A stretch of 64,000 nt of DNA from Acanthaster planci (GCF_001949145.1 NW_019091634.1:175917-239916), one strand, 5' to 3'. Shown: positions 15,501 to 30,500, counted from the stretch's first letter. Translations and numbers: made by a program. The notes: generated from the letters alone by a model not told the origin.

Positions 15501-18500
15501 TGCTAAAAGAAACCTTAATTATATATCAGTTCATTTAGCTATTGCTTTCCACATCTGTTACAATCATTAAAGGAATGAGGAAATGAATTTTTCTTAGAAT
15601 CACTTTTTGTGTATCTCTGTACTCTTCTTCCATGTATGAAGACTGTTTGATGTCTTTTTGAGTAACGTGAACTGAATGGTGCACTTTTTTTTCAAACATT
15701 AAAAATGGACCAAGCATTTCTGGACAAGTGAGGGCCATTTGCTTTGATGTAAATAGAAGAAGACATGGTGCAGGTTGCATGTTCTCGTGTTAAAATTGTG
15801 AATCCCAAATTTGCTACATCTGGGAACATTTCTGTGAAAGGGATTTTTGCTAGATAATTGCCATATACTTACACAAAGAAAATAAAATCTGCCATAGCAG
15901 TGGTTAAAAAATCCTAGAAATTTTCTGTGCAAAAATCAGTGCAACCTTGACAGTCAGCGCCTTGTATAACATCATAGTTCTGCTCATGAATATGCAAATT
16001 GCATTAGCATAAAACCAAAAAAGCATCAAAATATGGGTTAAAAATGCAAAATAAAAAATTAAAATAAGGTTACCCCCTTCGCGCCAGGCCGCGGATAGAG
16101 CTGCCGTAAAAATTGAGATCCTCAGCACGTTTGTCAGCTATAATTCTCGGCCCATGCTCGAGCGAACACGGTGAAAGAAGGCAGACCCTGGCTCTTGTAT
16201 ATATAGTAATTGTCTTTGTGTGTAGCCCAGAAATGAAAAGACTGAATTTGCATCATAATCACCAGCTTCACAATAGTCCCCACTTTGAAAAGAGGCAACG
16301 GGAATGTGGAAGCTTAAGTAGAGCCGCATGCTACATTGAACAATCAGCCTTTTCACTGTGTAATTCAAAGCGTGCAGAGCACGCAGGGCCACAAACCGAG
16401 AATCTGCTGTGTCCTCTCTGTTTGTCTCTTCAGATTTGCCACATGGTCAAGCCATATTCAATTCAGTTTAGCAGACCCACAAGACAGGGTTCCCACGTGC
16501 CTCTCCCACTCTGTGGCTTTGGAGTCTATTTTTGGTTCCACTTTCTGTTTTCAGTCGTTGGAATGTGGGATTCATTCTTTGGTTTAGGTCATATTTAGTT
16601 TTGATTTTTGTGGACTTAGGTTGTTTTTAGTTAAATGTTGGGAATAGCCTTTCAGTTCTTGTTTTGGATATTTTGTTGAACGGTTTTATTTGTAAAGAAA
16701 TTGTTCTTGATCCTTATTAATTCAGTGATTTTCTTTACAAACATCCCTAGTTCAGTAAGATTTCTTGGCAGTTTGAGTTCCCCTACAGCATGTCAGTTTT
16801 CAAGGCTTCATATCCACACCTGTGGTTTTCTGGACAGTTGTTGTCTCTGTTGTGGTTACCAAAGGCGTAGTGGTGACAACAGTTGTAGTGACTTCCTCTG
16901 TGGTTGTTGGTTTGGCAGTGGTTGTTGGTGCCTCAGTTGTTGTTATCCGAGAGGTAGTCTGCTCCGTTTTTGTTGGAGGAGCTGGAATATTTGTAGAAAT
17001 ATTCTTAAAAGAAATCATGAGATGAATGTTTTTTTTTCAAAAATATGGGCCTCTCTGAAACCAGGGTATCATTGTTTATCTGCAGAGAATATAACACTAT
17101 CAGATTCTGGTTAATTGATTACACAATCCACAAACACCGCAGGTGGCAGTCCACCCTTCTTAATATTATCTGCCTGATCTGAGTCGAAAACCCCTCCATT
17201 CTAGAGGTCTACAGGTAATGTGCTCCACAGATTTAAGAATTGCAGTCAAGCACTTGTGCATCATTTTCGAAAAATAAAACTAGAGCATGTGGTTTATTGG
17301 CTTCACAACAACTGAACATTATAATACTACATTGGTTATTAACTTTATGAATCTTGACGTGCATTGAGAATACTATAGGTGTGTACCCTACATGTGTTTT
17401 GGTTATTAAAGCACAAGTAATTGCTCCTTGCTGGGGCCGGCACTTAACTGGAAACAAAATCACCTGAGGGACATTACGGTGGCTGGTTAGAAATGCTCAA
17501 AGTCCAGGGGCATGTATCGGTGACCCAAACCATGAACTTGTTCAGCTTTGGTCATTGGTTAAGCATTTTCGAAACTTGGTTGTGCACAGTGGTTTAAGTG
17601 ACTACTATCAGATTATTTTCACTCACATCGATAAAACAGTTAAACAAGCCTTTAGAACTTATTTAGAGTCCTCATGTGTTTTCAATTTGGCTAGAGGGAA
17701 GACATTTTTGCAATGGTTGCATTGGCAAAAGCACATTATTATTTATCTCGGTGAATGACGGCGCCCTCTATTGACAGTTATTAAAAATTCTGGAAAGAAC
17801 ACGCATGCGCCCCTTGGCTACAGTGGTTAGGGAAAAAATCTGTGATCATTTTTAAGAGATGATCACCTCAGTTTGGAAGTAAGATCATTATGCATTTGTA
17901 TTTCATTACAACATAACAGGAAAGGAAGGGGAGAATGATGAAGAGAAATTGTGTGACTTCATCTCACTTTCACTTAATGTTCTTTGAATTTATTGCATTT
18001 TTAAAATAAAATAACAATGGTTGCTTTCTTTATTTGAGAGGTATCATATCAATAAAGCAAGTTCCTCACTTGGTCTCGGTCCCTCTTTTGTTAAAATTTT
18101 AGTGATTGGAAATATGAAGTAATCTTAACAAGTTTAAGAAGTTACCTTTTCCCAGTGACTCTCTTTCCCATTCAATCGTGTTTTTCAATTATTCCTGAAG
18201 AAGTAATATTCATTGGGTGACTGTTTCTCAGTGCGTTCTGAACCTGCGAGGTCAGGGTGTGGAATTATGTATGTATTTTGCTCGTGAAAAGAGAGAGCAG
18301 CACCGGTAAGAAACTTGCTGAATGAGTGAAAATGATGTTCATTAAGAGTATCATCTGCTTCCTTGCACTTGCCTCTGTCAGATGACGTAACTGTTTCTGC
18401 TTTTTTGTTTTTGGGAGCCACCCTTAACATGTTTCTGATTATGCTTTGACATCACAAACATGTTTCCAGTTAGGGGTCGCACTAACACGCCCCTGGCCAA

Positions 18501-21500
18501 AACCCGAGTTCAGTTGGTCTCCGGTTTTCAGGTTAATGAGAACTCATGGCAAAGAAGAGAATTTAAACTCTTCTTACCGTACATGACAGAATAATTTAAT
18601 CCTACAAGTATGGAGAGGCATCTTTCACAGCTGGTTTGAAAGTAATGATCTACCTTGTAATTGTCAATGTGTACTGGCTTCAAAATGCATACCTGTGGTG
18701 GTGGCCTCTGATGTGGTTGAAACAGTAGTTGTCTCTTCCATGGTTGTTGCCTTTGGAGTGGAGGTGACAATGACAGTTGTAGTAACAATGGTTGTAGGAG
18801 GTGCAGTTGTTGTAGTTGTGACAGCCGTTGTAGTAGCCTCGGTTGTTGTAGCAACTGAAATGCAACAATATTGAGCCAAATTTTGCATGCTCACTCTTGT
18901 TAAAGTTACTCCCAAAGTTATGATTTAATATGTAACTGAATTTTATTCATGTAAAGACACTTGAAAATTATCAACAATTACAGAGAATTAAGAACTGGCC
19001 CAAACTGTTTTCCCACAANNNNNNNNNNNNNNNNNNNNNNNNNNNNNNNNNNNNNNNNNNNNNNNNNNNNNNNNNNNNNNNNNNNNNNNNNNNNNNNNNN
19101 NNNNNNNNNNNNNNNNNNNNNNNNNNNNNNNNNNNNNNNNNNNNNNNNNNNNNNNNNNNNNNNNNNNNNNNNNNNNNNNNNNNNNNNNNNNNNNNNNNNN
19201 NNNNNNNNNNNNNNNNNNNNNNNNNNNNNNNNNNNNNNNNNNNNNNNNNNNNNNNNNNNNNNNNNNNNNNNNNNNNNNNNNNNNNNNNNNNNNNNNNNNN
19301 NNNNNNNNNNNNNNNNNNNNNNNNNNNNNNNNNNNNNNNNNNNNNNNNNNNNNNNNNNNNNNNNNNNNNNNNNNNNNNNNNNNNNNNNNNNNNNNNNNNN
19401 NNNNNNNNNNNNNNNNNNNNNNNNNNNNNNNNNNNNNNNNNNNNNNNNNNNNNNNNNNNNNNNNNNNNNNNNNNNNNNNNNNNNNNNNNNNNNNNNNNNN
19501 NNNNNNNNNNNNNNNNNNNNNNNNNNNNNNNNNNNNNNNNNNNNNNNNNNNNNNNNNNNGACGGATCCCTGGGTGGATTGGTGGGGGTCCACCAGTATGT
19601 TGGCTGTACTTGTGAGCCATCTGATGTTTTCCGTTGGACATCCACTGGCTGGTAATCGTCAAGATTTTCTGAACATTCCTCGGGGGTTGTAGTAGACGGT
19701 GCTGTGATAGGTCAAGGAAATATAGCCACAAATCAAAACAAAAAAAACAGACCACGCAATGTACACATCCACAGGCTTATGAAAGTTCACAAGAAGGCAT
19801 ATTACAGCTCTATTGGGTATTAAGTGAGAAATAGGTGATGAGTTTTATTGTTAGGGTCATCATTTTGTGACATTTCTTTAAAGTTGTAGCTGCACTTTTA
19901 AAATGAGCCTTCTCCAAGAGCTATCTGATCCTCATCACAGAAACACTAGAAATTCACTACAAAGCTTCCAGTGCTTATTTCATACATTATGAATCATTAC
20001 AGAACAAGACAATGGGTGTCGCAAGGAATTTCTTTGGGGGAGGGGTGAAGCATTCATCAGCAGCAAACAAACCATTAATAATGCATGGGGTCAATGCCAA
20101 AGTGTTTTGCAGCAAATTGATGCGTTTCATACCCCTTCCCCCTTTTCCAAATTCTTTTGTGTTTCTTTTTTCCCTTTTTTTTCATTTTTCCAATTTTTGG
20201 GATAGGCCCTTTCTCCTTGCAAAGGCCATGAACAGGACCTGTAATGATTTAAAGATAGGGCCTTCAAAGGGTGTTCAATTATAATTATAATTTAGTTATT
20301 TACAAAATGCAAATTCTATTCAAATATGCTGTACAATGTAGCTATTTAACTACGATGCGGTCAAGCCAAAGCCATACAAAGTTGCCTTGGCAGCCCTTAA
20401 ATGACTTACATTTGCCAAGGGAGCAAAGCAAGAAATTGTAGGTGTTGATTTATGCTGATGAGGGAAAACCAGAGAACCTAGAGAAAAATCTTAATGGCAC
20501 ATGAGGGAACCAAACGAACAACTCTACTCACATATGAACCGTGTGAGGAATCAAACCTTGGACCACAAAGGTGAAAGGTGAGTCCCTTTGTGCACTAACC
20601 ACCTGTGGCACCCAAATAAATTCCAAGTTTAATACTTTTGTCGCGCAGTGCTTACACAAGTAGCAATTTTATTCAAAGAGAATTCAAGGTTCACTGAAAA
20701 TTAATACCGGTTGTTGTTTGGACGGTGGTTGTCTCCATGGTGGTTGCCACCGGTGTAGTGGTCACAAGTGTTGTGGTGATTTCTTGGGTGGTTGTTGGTG
20801 GAGCCGTGGTTGTGGGAGCCTCAGTGGTTGTCACTCGAGTGGTGGTCCTCTCAGTTGTTGTTGGTGCTTCTGTTCATGTAAACATGATTACATCCACAAA
20901 TTATATGTTGTAAACACTAAATACAACATTTGATAGCAATGCAAAAGTTCAATTTGTCTCTTCCAGTTTTCAGTAAGACGGAATATTAGAAACAATAAGT
21001 TTTGTTAACATGAACTTTGGGTTGCCATGACCTTTTTTTTTCAGAGTATGTAAAAAAAAAATGTTTTGTGAAAAAAGCCAAGAGACAAAGTTACATATCA
21101 ACACTTAAATTCCACAAGGTCCTTACGGCTGTCATATTTATGAAATGTTACTTATTCTGAGCTTCCGAAAATAACACAAGCTTTTCAAAACTATTTTATT
21201 TGCACTAGTTTTTTTTTGAGGGGGGGTCATTGTACTTAAATTTGACTACAGTCTTCTTGGCCAGTGTCATATTGACAGCAACATAAGAACCTTTTCGTGC
21301 AAACTTCCAACAAGCAACTTTTAATATTGACAAAAAGATATACACAGAATGTTGACTCTTTGAACCTGGTTCTACACATTATGACATCATTCCCACCAGA
21401 AGGAAACTTTATTTGTGGTAGTTTCTTTACCTGTAGTAGTTTCCTCTGTTGTGGTTACAACAGTGGTTGTCTCCTCCGTGGTCGTTGTGGTGGGAGTGGT

Positions 21501-24500
21501 AGTGACAACTGATGTGGTTCTCACAGTTGTGGGCGGTGTGGGAGTTGTTGGTATCGTCGTTACAACAGTTGTGGTTGCCCTTGTTGTGGTAACTGGTGGC
21601 GTTGTTGGAACTGTCCATGTCAATAGCATTTGTTGTAATGTTCACAAACACTAGAAATGATACTTCAAATTATGTTGAACCTCAGTATGTTCTGAAGTGA
21701 TGTATGGTGTAACATGAGGACGAGAAAAATCTGCTTGATAAACTTGCTCATCATATCTTTTGGTGTTCTCTATAAAGGTAACATTCTATCCTTTTTTTAA
21801 ACACTACAAAGTGCCCTCATGAGCGAGAGTCGGAAGAGAAATTAAACGTGAAACCTACCAACAGCTTCACAGCCGTTGAAAACCACTTGGAAGCCAGCGG
21901 ACGAGCTTGGATTAACAATGAAGACTACCATAGTTGAGACATACAGCAAATCAGGAGGCAGATGAATTTTACTTCCTGGGCTACTGACAAACAGTGCTTG
22001 CTCCCCATTTCTGAGAGGGGTCAGTGAACCGGTTGGCTTATGAGAGACCAGTATGGCAATTTTGATCTCTTGAACTGTGTCGTCCTTGCTGACTACCACA
22101 AGGGAGGTCACCTGGGCAACTGGAGTGAATTCAGCGGACAGGAAGGAACCGTCGTAGGGGTTGGATTCATCTGTTGGTGGGTTGGTCGGGTTCCACCAGT
22201 ATTCAGGAGGACGAGGGACATCCAGGTTCTCCGAAGTCACTCTTTTGACATCTACTGGACCGTAACTGTCCAGATTGTCTGCGCATTCCTCTGGTGTCGT
22301 GGTTAGTGGGACTAGGGTGGAGAGTAACAGCAGACAGGAAATTTGTGAGAAATTCAAAACATATATACTTTTACAGTACTTGGCTGTTGTTGATGAAAGT
22401 GGCATTTGCCCTTTTGTGCACAAACCACCTTTGGTGACGGTGTTGCACCACTGGTAGGTGAAGGTGATGTGGGTTAGGCTTTGTAGCTTCAGATCCTATG
22501 GCTGGGGGTTCGAATCCTAGCATGTGGTTACATACTGAAGCCCACTTTACCCCAAAATGCTTCTCTCCACCCAGGAGTAAATGGGTATCTGTGAGGGTCA
22601 AGCTGGTTGGTGTGTTAACAGTCATTTGCAGCTGAGATGAGAGCATAAGGCTTGTATACTCCCCAAGGGGCTGAGTTGGTTTCAGGAATGTTCAGTTGTT
22701 GTGAGCCTGATGAGCTGGGGTAATGATTAAAGTTTGCTAAAAGTTCTGCAATAATTGCATAGTTATACTGGTACCTTATGATGTCCCTATAGTATCCTCT
22801 TCACAGCTATTACACATCCAAAACGTAATGAAGGGCGTATTTCAACGAGGTAAATTTTAAGAAGTTTTAAAAGTAGTCTTGCTACACAGCCAAAGTTTGT
22901 GCCTCTCAAAACTAATGCATTCTAAAATGATAACAAACATGAGATTGTCAGGGAATCAATACACTTAATTCATGTGTATGTGAAAAGACTAATTTTTCCA
23001 TCTAACAGGTCTAACTTCCTGTGTGCCCAAATAATGGTCATCAATGGTTCATGTTCAAACACTGAAATATTAATTGCACTGTTAGGGTATCAGGCCTACA
23101 TTCAAAGTTGCTGCATAAGGCAATGATCAACTTCTAAATAGATTTGTACCAGTAGTTGTCTGGATTACTGTTGTCTCGGTTGTGGTTGCTTCAGGTGTAG
23201 TGGTCACGACTGTTGCAGTGACTTCCTCAGTGGTTGTAGGGGGGGCAGTTGTTGTTGGTGCCTCAGTGGTTGTCACATGAGTAGTTGTCCTCTCAGTTGT
23301 TGTTGGGAACTCTGAGAATATATTGACTGACATGGTGACACTGCAGACTTGCTGTGATCATTGCAATATCAATTGTTTAGAATGTTTAATTCACGTTTGA
23401 AGTGTTGTAAATTTGGAAGATTTCATACGAACACATTTAATCTGTCAAGGCTAATAAAAAATGAACTTCCAACGACAGAGGGTAGTACCTGTTGTTGTAG
23501 CCTCGGTGGTGGTCTTTGCTGTAGTTGTCTCCTCCGTGGTTGTTGACTTTGGAGTGGTTGTCTGCACAACTGTAGTCGTTACAACCTCAGTGGTCGTAGG
23601 TGCAGCCGTGGTGGTTGGGGCTCTTGTGGTCTGAGTGGTTATGATGGCCGTTGTTGTCGCTTCCTCAGTGGTTGGTGCAACTGTACAGTAGTTGTGCAAA
23701 ACGAGAATGGGTCAGGCAAAAGGTACTTTTGAAAGAGCGGCATTTGGAAAAATCTCTCTCTCATTCCTATGCTTGAATGAACATGTTACTTTAAAATTGC
23801 AAGAGACAAAACTTGGAGTCTCATTACTAAACAAGTTAATTTTTATCCACTAATAATCTTAATACCATTATTTGTGCTTTATAGAAGATAGTTAACGTTT
23901 GACTTAATGCAAAACAATTATTCCGCAAGAAAAGACAGTTTTCATGAGGTGCATTTCAACCAATCAAATGTTTCATACTGGTTTGACTTAAAAAAGTTAC
24001 CGGTGGTTCTTTGTGTTGTGGTTGTTTCTGTTGTGGTTTCTAAAGGAGTGGTAGTCACAACTATTGTAGTGACCTCCTCAGTGGTCGTAGGTGGAGTAGT
24101 GGTGGTACGTGCCTCTGTAGTTGTCACATGTGTTGTTGTCCGTTCAGTAGTTGTGCGGGCCTCTGAAAGTTATAACGTTTCATGAAAAACTTCAAACTAA
24201 GCATCAACCCACATTTCAGAGTGATTCTTGACAACCTTGGGTGGTTATTTCCCACGGTTTTCAAATACTAAGAACGTCGCATTGAAAAAAAAAAGCTGAC
24301 GAAAGTTTCACCTGTTGTGGCTTCTGTGGTTATCCTTGCTGTAGTTCTTTCCTCTGTGGTTGTCACTTTTGGAGTAGTTGTCTGCACAACAGAGGTAGTA
24401 ACAACTTCAGTACTTGTTGGTGTAGCAGTAGCACTTGGTGCAGTTGTAGTTTGCGTCGTTGTGACAGTTGTTGTTGTTGTCTCTTCTGTTGTTGGTGCAA

Positions 24501-27500
24501 CTATACAATGATCACAGGTTACAAGACTGGTTTAGGCAGAGGGGGTGATATGTTTACAAGTGCACTTTGGAAAGATGACAAAAACAGAGCATCAAAAAAA
24601 ACATGTCACTTTAAGGCCAAAGATGCAAAAATGGTTTGCTGCAATGTCAAGTTAACAGTTAGAACCCTTGAAACACTTGGAAATGTCTTGAACATTGTTG
24701 CCCAAATATATACACTTGTTTCCATACACTCAATTATGAATGCATTCTGTAACATGTCTACTATTCCACAGTGCTTTTAAAAGTTTTAGAAAAGAAGAGT
24801 GACAAGTGATTTTGATTCAATTAATTACTTAACATTTACCTCTGGTTGTTTGGACAGTAGTTGTTTCTGTAGTGACAGCTGATGGAGTAGTAGTCACAAC
24901 AGTTGCTGTGACTTCCTCACTGGTTGTTGGTACGGCAGTGGTTGCAGGTGCCTTGGTGGTTTTTGGTGGGGCAGTGGTTGTAGGTGCCTCAGTGGTTGTT
25001 GGCTGGGCTGTGGTTGTAGGTGCCCCAGTGGTTTTTGGTGGGGCAATGGTTGTAGGTGCCTTAGTGGTTGTTGGCTGAGCAGTGGTTGTAGGTGCCTCGG
25101 TGGTTGTCGGAGGGGCAGTGGTTGTAGGTGCCTCAGTGGTTGTCGGAGGGGCAGTGGTTGTAGGTGCCTCAGTGGTTGTTGGTGGGGCAGTAGTTGTTGG
25201 TGCCCCAGTGGTTGTTGGTGGGATGGTGGTTGTAGGTGCCTCAGTGGTTGTAAAGCGAGTAGTTGTTCTTTCAGTTGTTGTTGGAAATTCTAAAAATATA
25301 AAGTTTTGCTATCAACAGCAGTGAAGTCAAAGGTTGCATTGTAAATAATTCTAAAATGCTACTCATTCTCCTCTCTACAGTCTTTGCATCCCCATGGCTG
25401 CATTAAAATACAATTTGATCACTCGGATGTAAATTACCTGTTGTTGTAGCCTGAGTGGTGGTTCTCACTGTGGTTATTTCCTCCGTAGTTGTTGCCACTG
25501 GAGTGGTGGTTTGTACAACAGTGGTAGTAACTACCTCAGTGGTTGTGGGTGCAGCAGTGGTGGTTGGTGCTTCCGTAGTTTGTATAGTTGTGACAATTGT
25601 AGATGCTGCTTCCTCAGTTGTTGGAGCCACTATTCACAATGAACATTTAAAGAGCAAGACTGAGGGTTCAGACAGTGGGTAACAAATTATAGGACCCACC
25701 CACATACATGTACTTTGAAGAGTGGAACATGATTTAATAAACATTATACAGTTGTTGTCTTTTGTGAAAGCGAAGCATATTTTATTACAGAAGGAAGCAT
25801 TTTAACTAAAACTGTCTTCAACAATATAGTGTTCAGCTGAATAAATTCAACTAAATTGAATAATTAGTAAGAACTGTCATCTTTTCTGTTGATATTTCTG
25901 AAAAAAATCTTAAGGCAGGATGTTCTGTTACTGCCAATGTCTCAATCTATAGGTCTCTTCCTGTGGCTGTGCAGAATCTGCAAACTTCTTCTGCATTTTT
26001 GTTGGTGTTGATATGGTACAATTCAAAATTCCAACTTTTAATCTTGTCTATGGAATGAGAGAAAAACCTCTTCTTTAAAGGCAACTTGGGGGTCATCTGC
26101 TGCCATTATTATGTGAAACTGATAGCAAAATTGGCACAGTAATTTAAAAAAGAAAAAGAAAAACAAAACAGATGAACGGTGACAAACAATCTAATAGCAG
26201 AAACAGTGCTTCACTGTATCCCACGGCACATCCCAGAACAAACGTCATGCAGTACCAGCGTACATGTAGCTACAACCTTGTACCTGAGGTCACATTACTA
26301 AATTATAACATGGTGGACACTACACTTTCAACAGAAGATCAAGGTGCTGTACCCTGTGAGGTACCTCATTTGTGTTCGTGTACCATGGTGTAAATTGCTC
26401 ATGTGTTCCTGACCGGTGTACATCTGTGTTTGTGGCAAACATACGTGATCGATTCTCAACCAACAAAAATTCACTATCTATTACAATGGTATAAAAATCT
26501 TTATTGTACTACTGGGGAATAAACGTATTGTGAGGCAGCTGTTAACTTGTCTGGTTAAACCCAGCTAGGGGCTTGGGACAGGTAAGAAGGGTTCACAGAC
26601 TCCCACACCGTAGTTGTAGGGACATACACTCGACATTTCACCTATTTTCCAGGGACTGAAAACATTGTGGGGACACAGAAATGTCCCCACAACTTGGTTG
26701 AAATTTCCCTTATAATAAAACTTGTCCCCTGAGCGCGGTGAATGCCTTTTCATTATTGTTTCCAGGCCCCTTTCAAAAATTTCACTCCCAAGCAAAATGC
26801 AATCAAACATCCCAGAGGTGTAGTTGATTGAACCTTGAAAAACATTGTTATTATATTTTTAGTGTACATGTGTATAATAGTCTGTCACCTAAGCGTTCAT
26901 GCTGTGACAACTTATCCGTAGTCATAATCCTGAGTTTACAGTATTTTCTGTCGAAGGACTAAGTTCCTGTGTGTAAAGAAATTCCTATTGCTTTGTCAGC
27001 CCCTTTCAGGCCTGATTCCATATTAGAGCATGTGTGTGCTTTCAGCTTTAGTCCCATACTAACAACCATGCCGTGAGGACACTCTTTAGGTTTGGATTTC
27101 ACTACCAACACTCAATTACATAACAGAATTTTGTTCAGAAGTTCTTGTCTGCTGGAATCATAGCCCATCGCTTGGGAAGCCTGATAGATAAATATTGCCA
27201 AAGTTTTGCTGTCTACCCTTGTAATACAAGACAAGTAATTCCTTGTGGTACAAGACTGTAAAAAACACCTTTGACTGCAGGACGGTTTGGTTGTTTTGCA
27301 ATTTCTGAAACTGCATGTTAGTGTCGATTAGGATTGTTTGTTAATTTGTTGAACTTTTCAATCCGTGTATTTGTCTCTATATGAGCAGATACACTAACTT
27401 TGAATGTATGTGGACTTGTGTGAATTTCACAGTAACTATTGACCATTTATTCTCAACAGGTGCCTAATTTCAAGGAAGCCATGCAAACTTGTGATTTTGT

Positions 27501-30500
27501 CTAGGATTTGTCGTTATACTGATTGTTGCAGATTGGCATGTTTTGTCCTGTTATTGTAACCCGCTGTTTTTTTCAAAAGTACATTATTTTGCAAGTGATA
27601 TTAAACCACTGTTTGATGGAAAGTTTTCTGACTTCTTCATTATTTCTAATACATATAAAAACCTTCTAAAATTTGGGCATCAACTTACAAATTGGAAGTG
27701 AAGAAATAAATATCTTTCGAGTTATTGAACTTAATACAACCACATACATCAACTTTCGCCCTTTGGTTCCTTCAACTTCAGTTCATTATTGTAGCAATCC
27801 ATTTTTCTTTTTCTCATTTTTCACCGGTTATATAAACTGACCTCACAGGGATATGTGTTCCGTATGAAGGAAGGTTTGTCTTTATTATTACAGCCGATTT
27901 CATCATATTGAGTAACACACAAATGTGACAGTTGTGTTTTGTTTAAAAACAAACATAACTGTACCAGTGGTTGTCTGAACTGTGGTAGTTTCCGTTGTGG
28001 TTGCCTCAGGTGTGGTGGTCACAACTTTTGTGGTAACCTCTTCGGTGGTTGTAGGTGGAGCAGTGGTGGTAGGTGCCTCAGTGGTTGTTAGGCGAGTTGT
28101 TGTTCTTTCAGTAGTTGTTGGCAATTCTAAGAATTATAAAGTGGTTGTGAAGCAAGTTGCTCTTTCAGTTGTTGAGTTGTTTCAGTTTTTCATAAAAAAT
28201 TAAAGTTCTGCTTTTCATAGCAATGAACTAAAGATTTCATCTTAAACAAAGCTGAATTCTAGAATACTCCTCATTTCTCTCTTTACAACATTATGTAAAA
28301 GTTAGAGGCTGAATCAGAATACCATTTCATCACTCGGATGTAAATTACCTGTTGTTGTAGCCTCCGTGGTGGTTCTCACTGTGGTTGTTTCTTCCGTAGT
28401 TGTTGCCACTGGAGTGGTGGTGTGTACAACAGTAGTAGTCGCAACCTCAGTGGTTGTAGGGGCAGCACTTGTGGTTGGTGCTGTCGTGGTTTGTGTAGTC
28501 ATGACAACTGTAGTTGTTGACTCCTTAGTTGTTGGAGCCACTGTTCACAATCAATATTTAAAACGAAAACATTATAAAGCCATTGATCTGCTTGAGATGT
28601 CAAATCACCAACTGAAAAGACATTTCTAAACCCTGTCCACAAAGATTTTTGTATAAAAGATTTGTCTTTATCATTACAGCTGGTTCAGCGTCTGGAAAAA
28701 CTTCTTTGGGAATAATATTTTGTAATAAGGGAGCATCTCAAAAGTTGGAACGTGTTTTTTCCCATTGAAATGCTCCATTTGGGAACACAAGTTGTTCCCA
28801 TCTGGAACACAGCCTGTTCCAAATGGGAACAGCCAGTATTCCTGCTAGTTGTTCTGAGTTGTTCCCTGCTATTCTGTCATGAACGTTGTGTTGTGACGTC
28901 AGCATTCCTTCTCGGAACACTCAAAGTCAATCATATTGATTTGAGATGCAAAGCAAACGAAATAGAAACATTCCGGGAGAGGCTCTCGACAACACACATC
29001 ATCCCTATGCTAGAGCATTGTAAATTGCGCATACCGGAGAGTAATTGAAAGGTAGTTATTTGTGTCTAATTTTTTGTATGTGCTCTGTGGAGTCAGTTAC
29101 TGTCAGTTACTTGTGTAAATATTGTTTAAAAATGATTTAATAAATTATTTCCATCTTGTAGGCTTTTTTTTTACTGTTCGCGTGAAAATAATTAAACCCA
29201 TGAACATTGTGCTTTACAGTACCGGTACTTAGTAATCATTTGTAATGAGGGGGGAATGTCAAAATACACAACTTCCTGGCAACTTCCAAGGTCTTATTTT
29301 AAATAACCCTTTCTATTTGAATTTCCTAAGTTCAATATCGATGATATGGCAAATATTTCAGTCGTTCTCAAAGGGAACAAGTTAATCATACTTCACAAAT
29401 GTAAACACGTGTTCCATCAGGGAACAGTGGCATTCCCACTGTGTTCTCTGTGCTCTCCGCCAGGAAACGGGCGTTCCAACAGTGTTTTCTGTGCTTTCCA
29501 TCAAGGAACAGTGGCATTCCCACTGTGTTCACTGTGCATTCTACCAGAGAATGGCAGTGTTCCACAGAGCAAATTTCTTATCAAAGGACGATTTCTCTAG
29601 TTTTTTTGAATGTGTAGGGTTTACTTAGGTTTGATGCTTGCAGTGCTGAATATGAAAGAAGTGTTAGGTTCAATGTCGTTTGTCTTTTTGGACATAATCT
29701 AGAAAAATTTGAAGCATCCTGTCGGCAAATAATTGTCAAGTCTAGGAACAAAGAAGCTTACCTTAATAATAATTCCCTCACTATCATATACTCCAGCCTA
29801 GTGTATTGTGTCTAGTACTGCAATGCCTGCGGTTTGGTTCAAATTTGAAGATTTATCTTTGGAAAAGTTTGCAGATAACATCCCAGATTTACTGAATCTT
29901 AATTAATACGGTATCAGGGCAAAAACCTTGCTTTTGACATAATCAAGGATGCTGAGTTAGTTTACTTACAGAGAATACACCATACGAAGGCAAAAGCATT
30001 ACTGACTGACTGCAAATGGGAAAAACAAAACTTGTGTGCTCAGCAATCGTTGACAGCATTCCAAAAAGGAACACAAAAAAATGGAATGTTCTGTTCAGGA
30101 ACAGCGCCTGTTCCAAATGGGAACAAGGATTTTTCCAAGTGGGAACAGCTGTTGTTCCCATCGGGAACATCCCCTACTCCCAAAAGGAACATTCCAAGCG
30201 TTCCGACTTTTGAGACGCTCCCTAAGACAATGGCAACCATACCGGTGGTAGTCTGAACTGTGGTTGTCTCCATTGTGGTTGCCTCAGGTGTGGTGGTCAC
30301 GACTGCTGTGGTAACCTCTTCGGTGGTTGTAGGTGGAGTAGTGGTGGTAGGTGCCTCAGTGGTTGTAAGGCGAGTTGTTGTTCTTTCAGTTGATGTTGGG
30401 AATTCTAAGAATTAAAAGTTCTGCCATTAATTACAGTGATACCAAAGATTTTATATTAAGCAAACATGAATTCTAAAATCTTCCCAATTCCCTTCAATAC

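Noticed and set aside
22507-22517. Possible tRNA gene (perfect B box)
   Set aside because: No A box at the right distance and no cloverleaf; better explained as a SINE.
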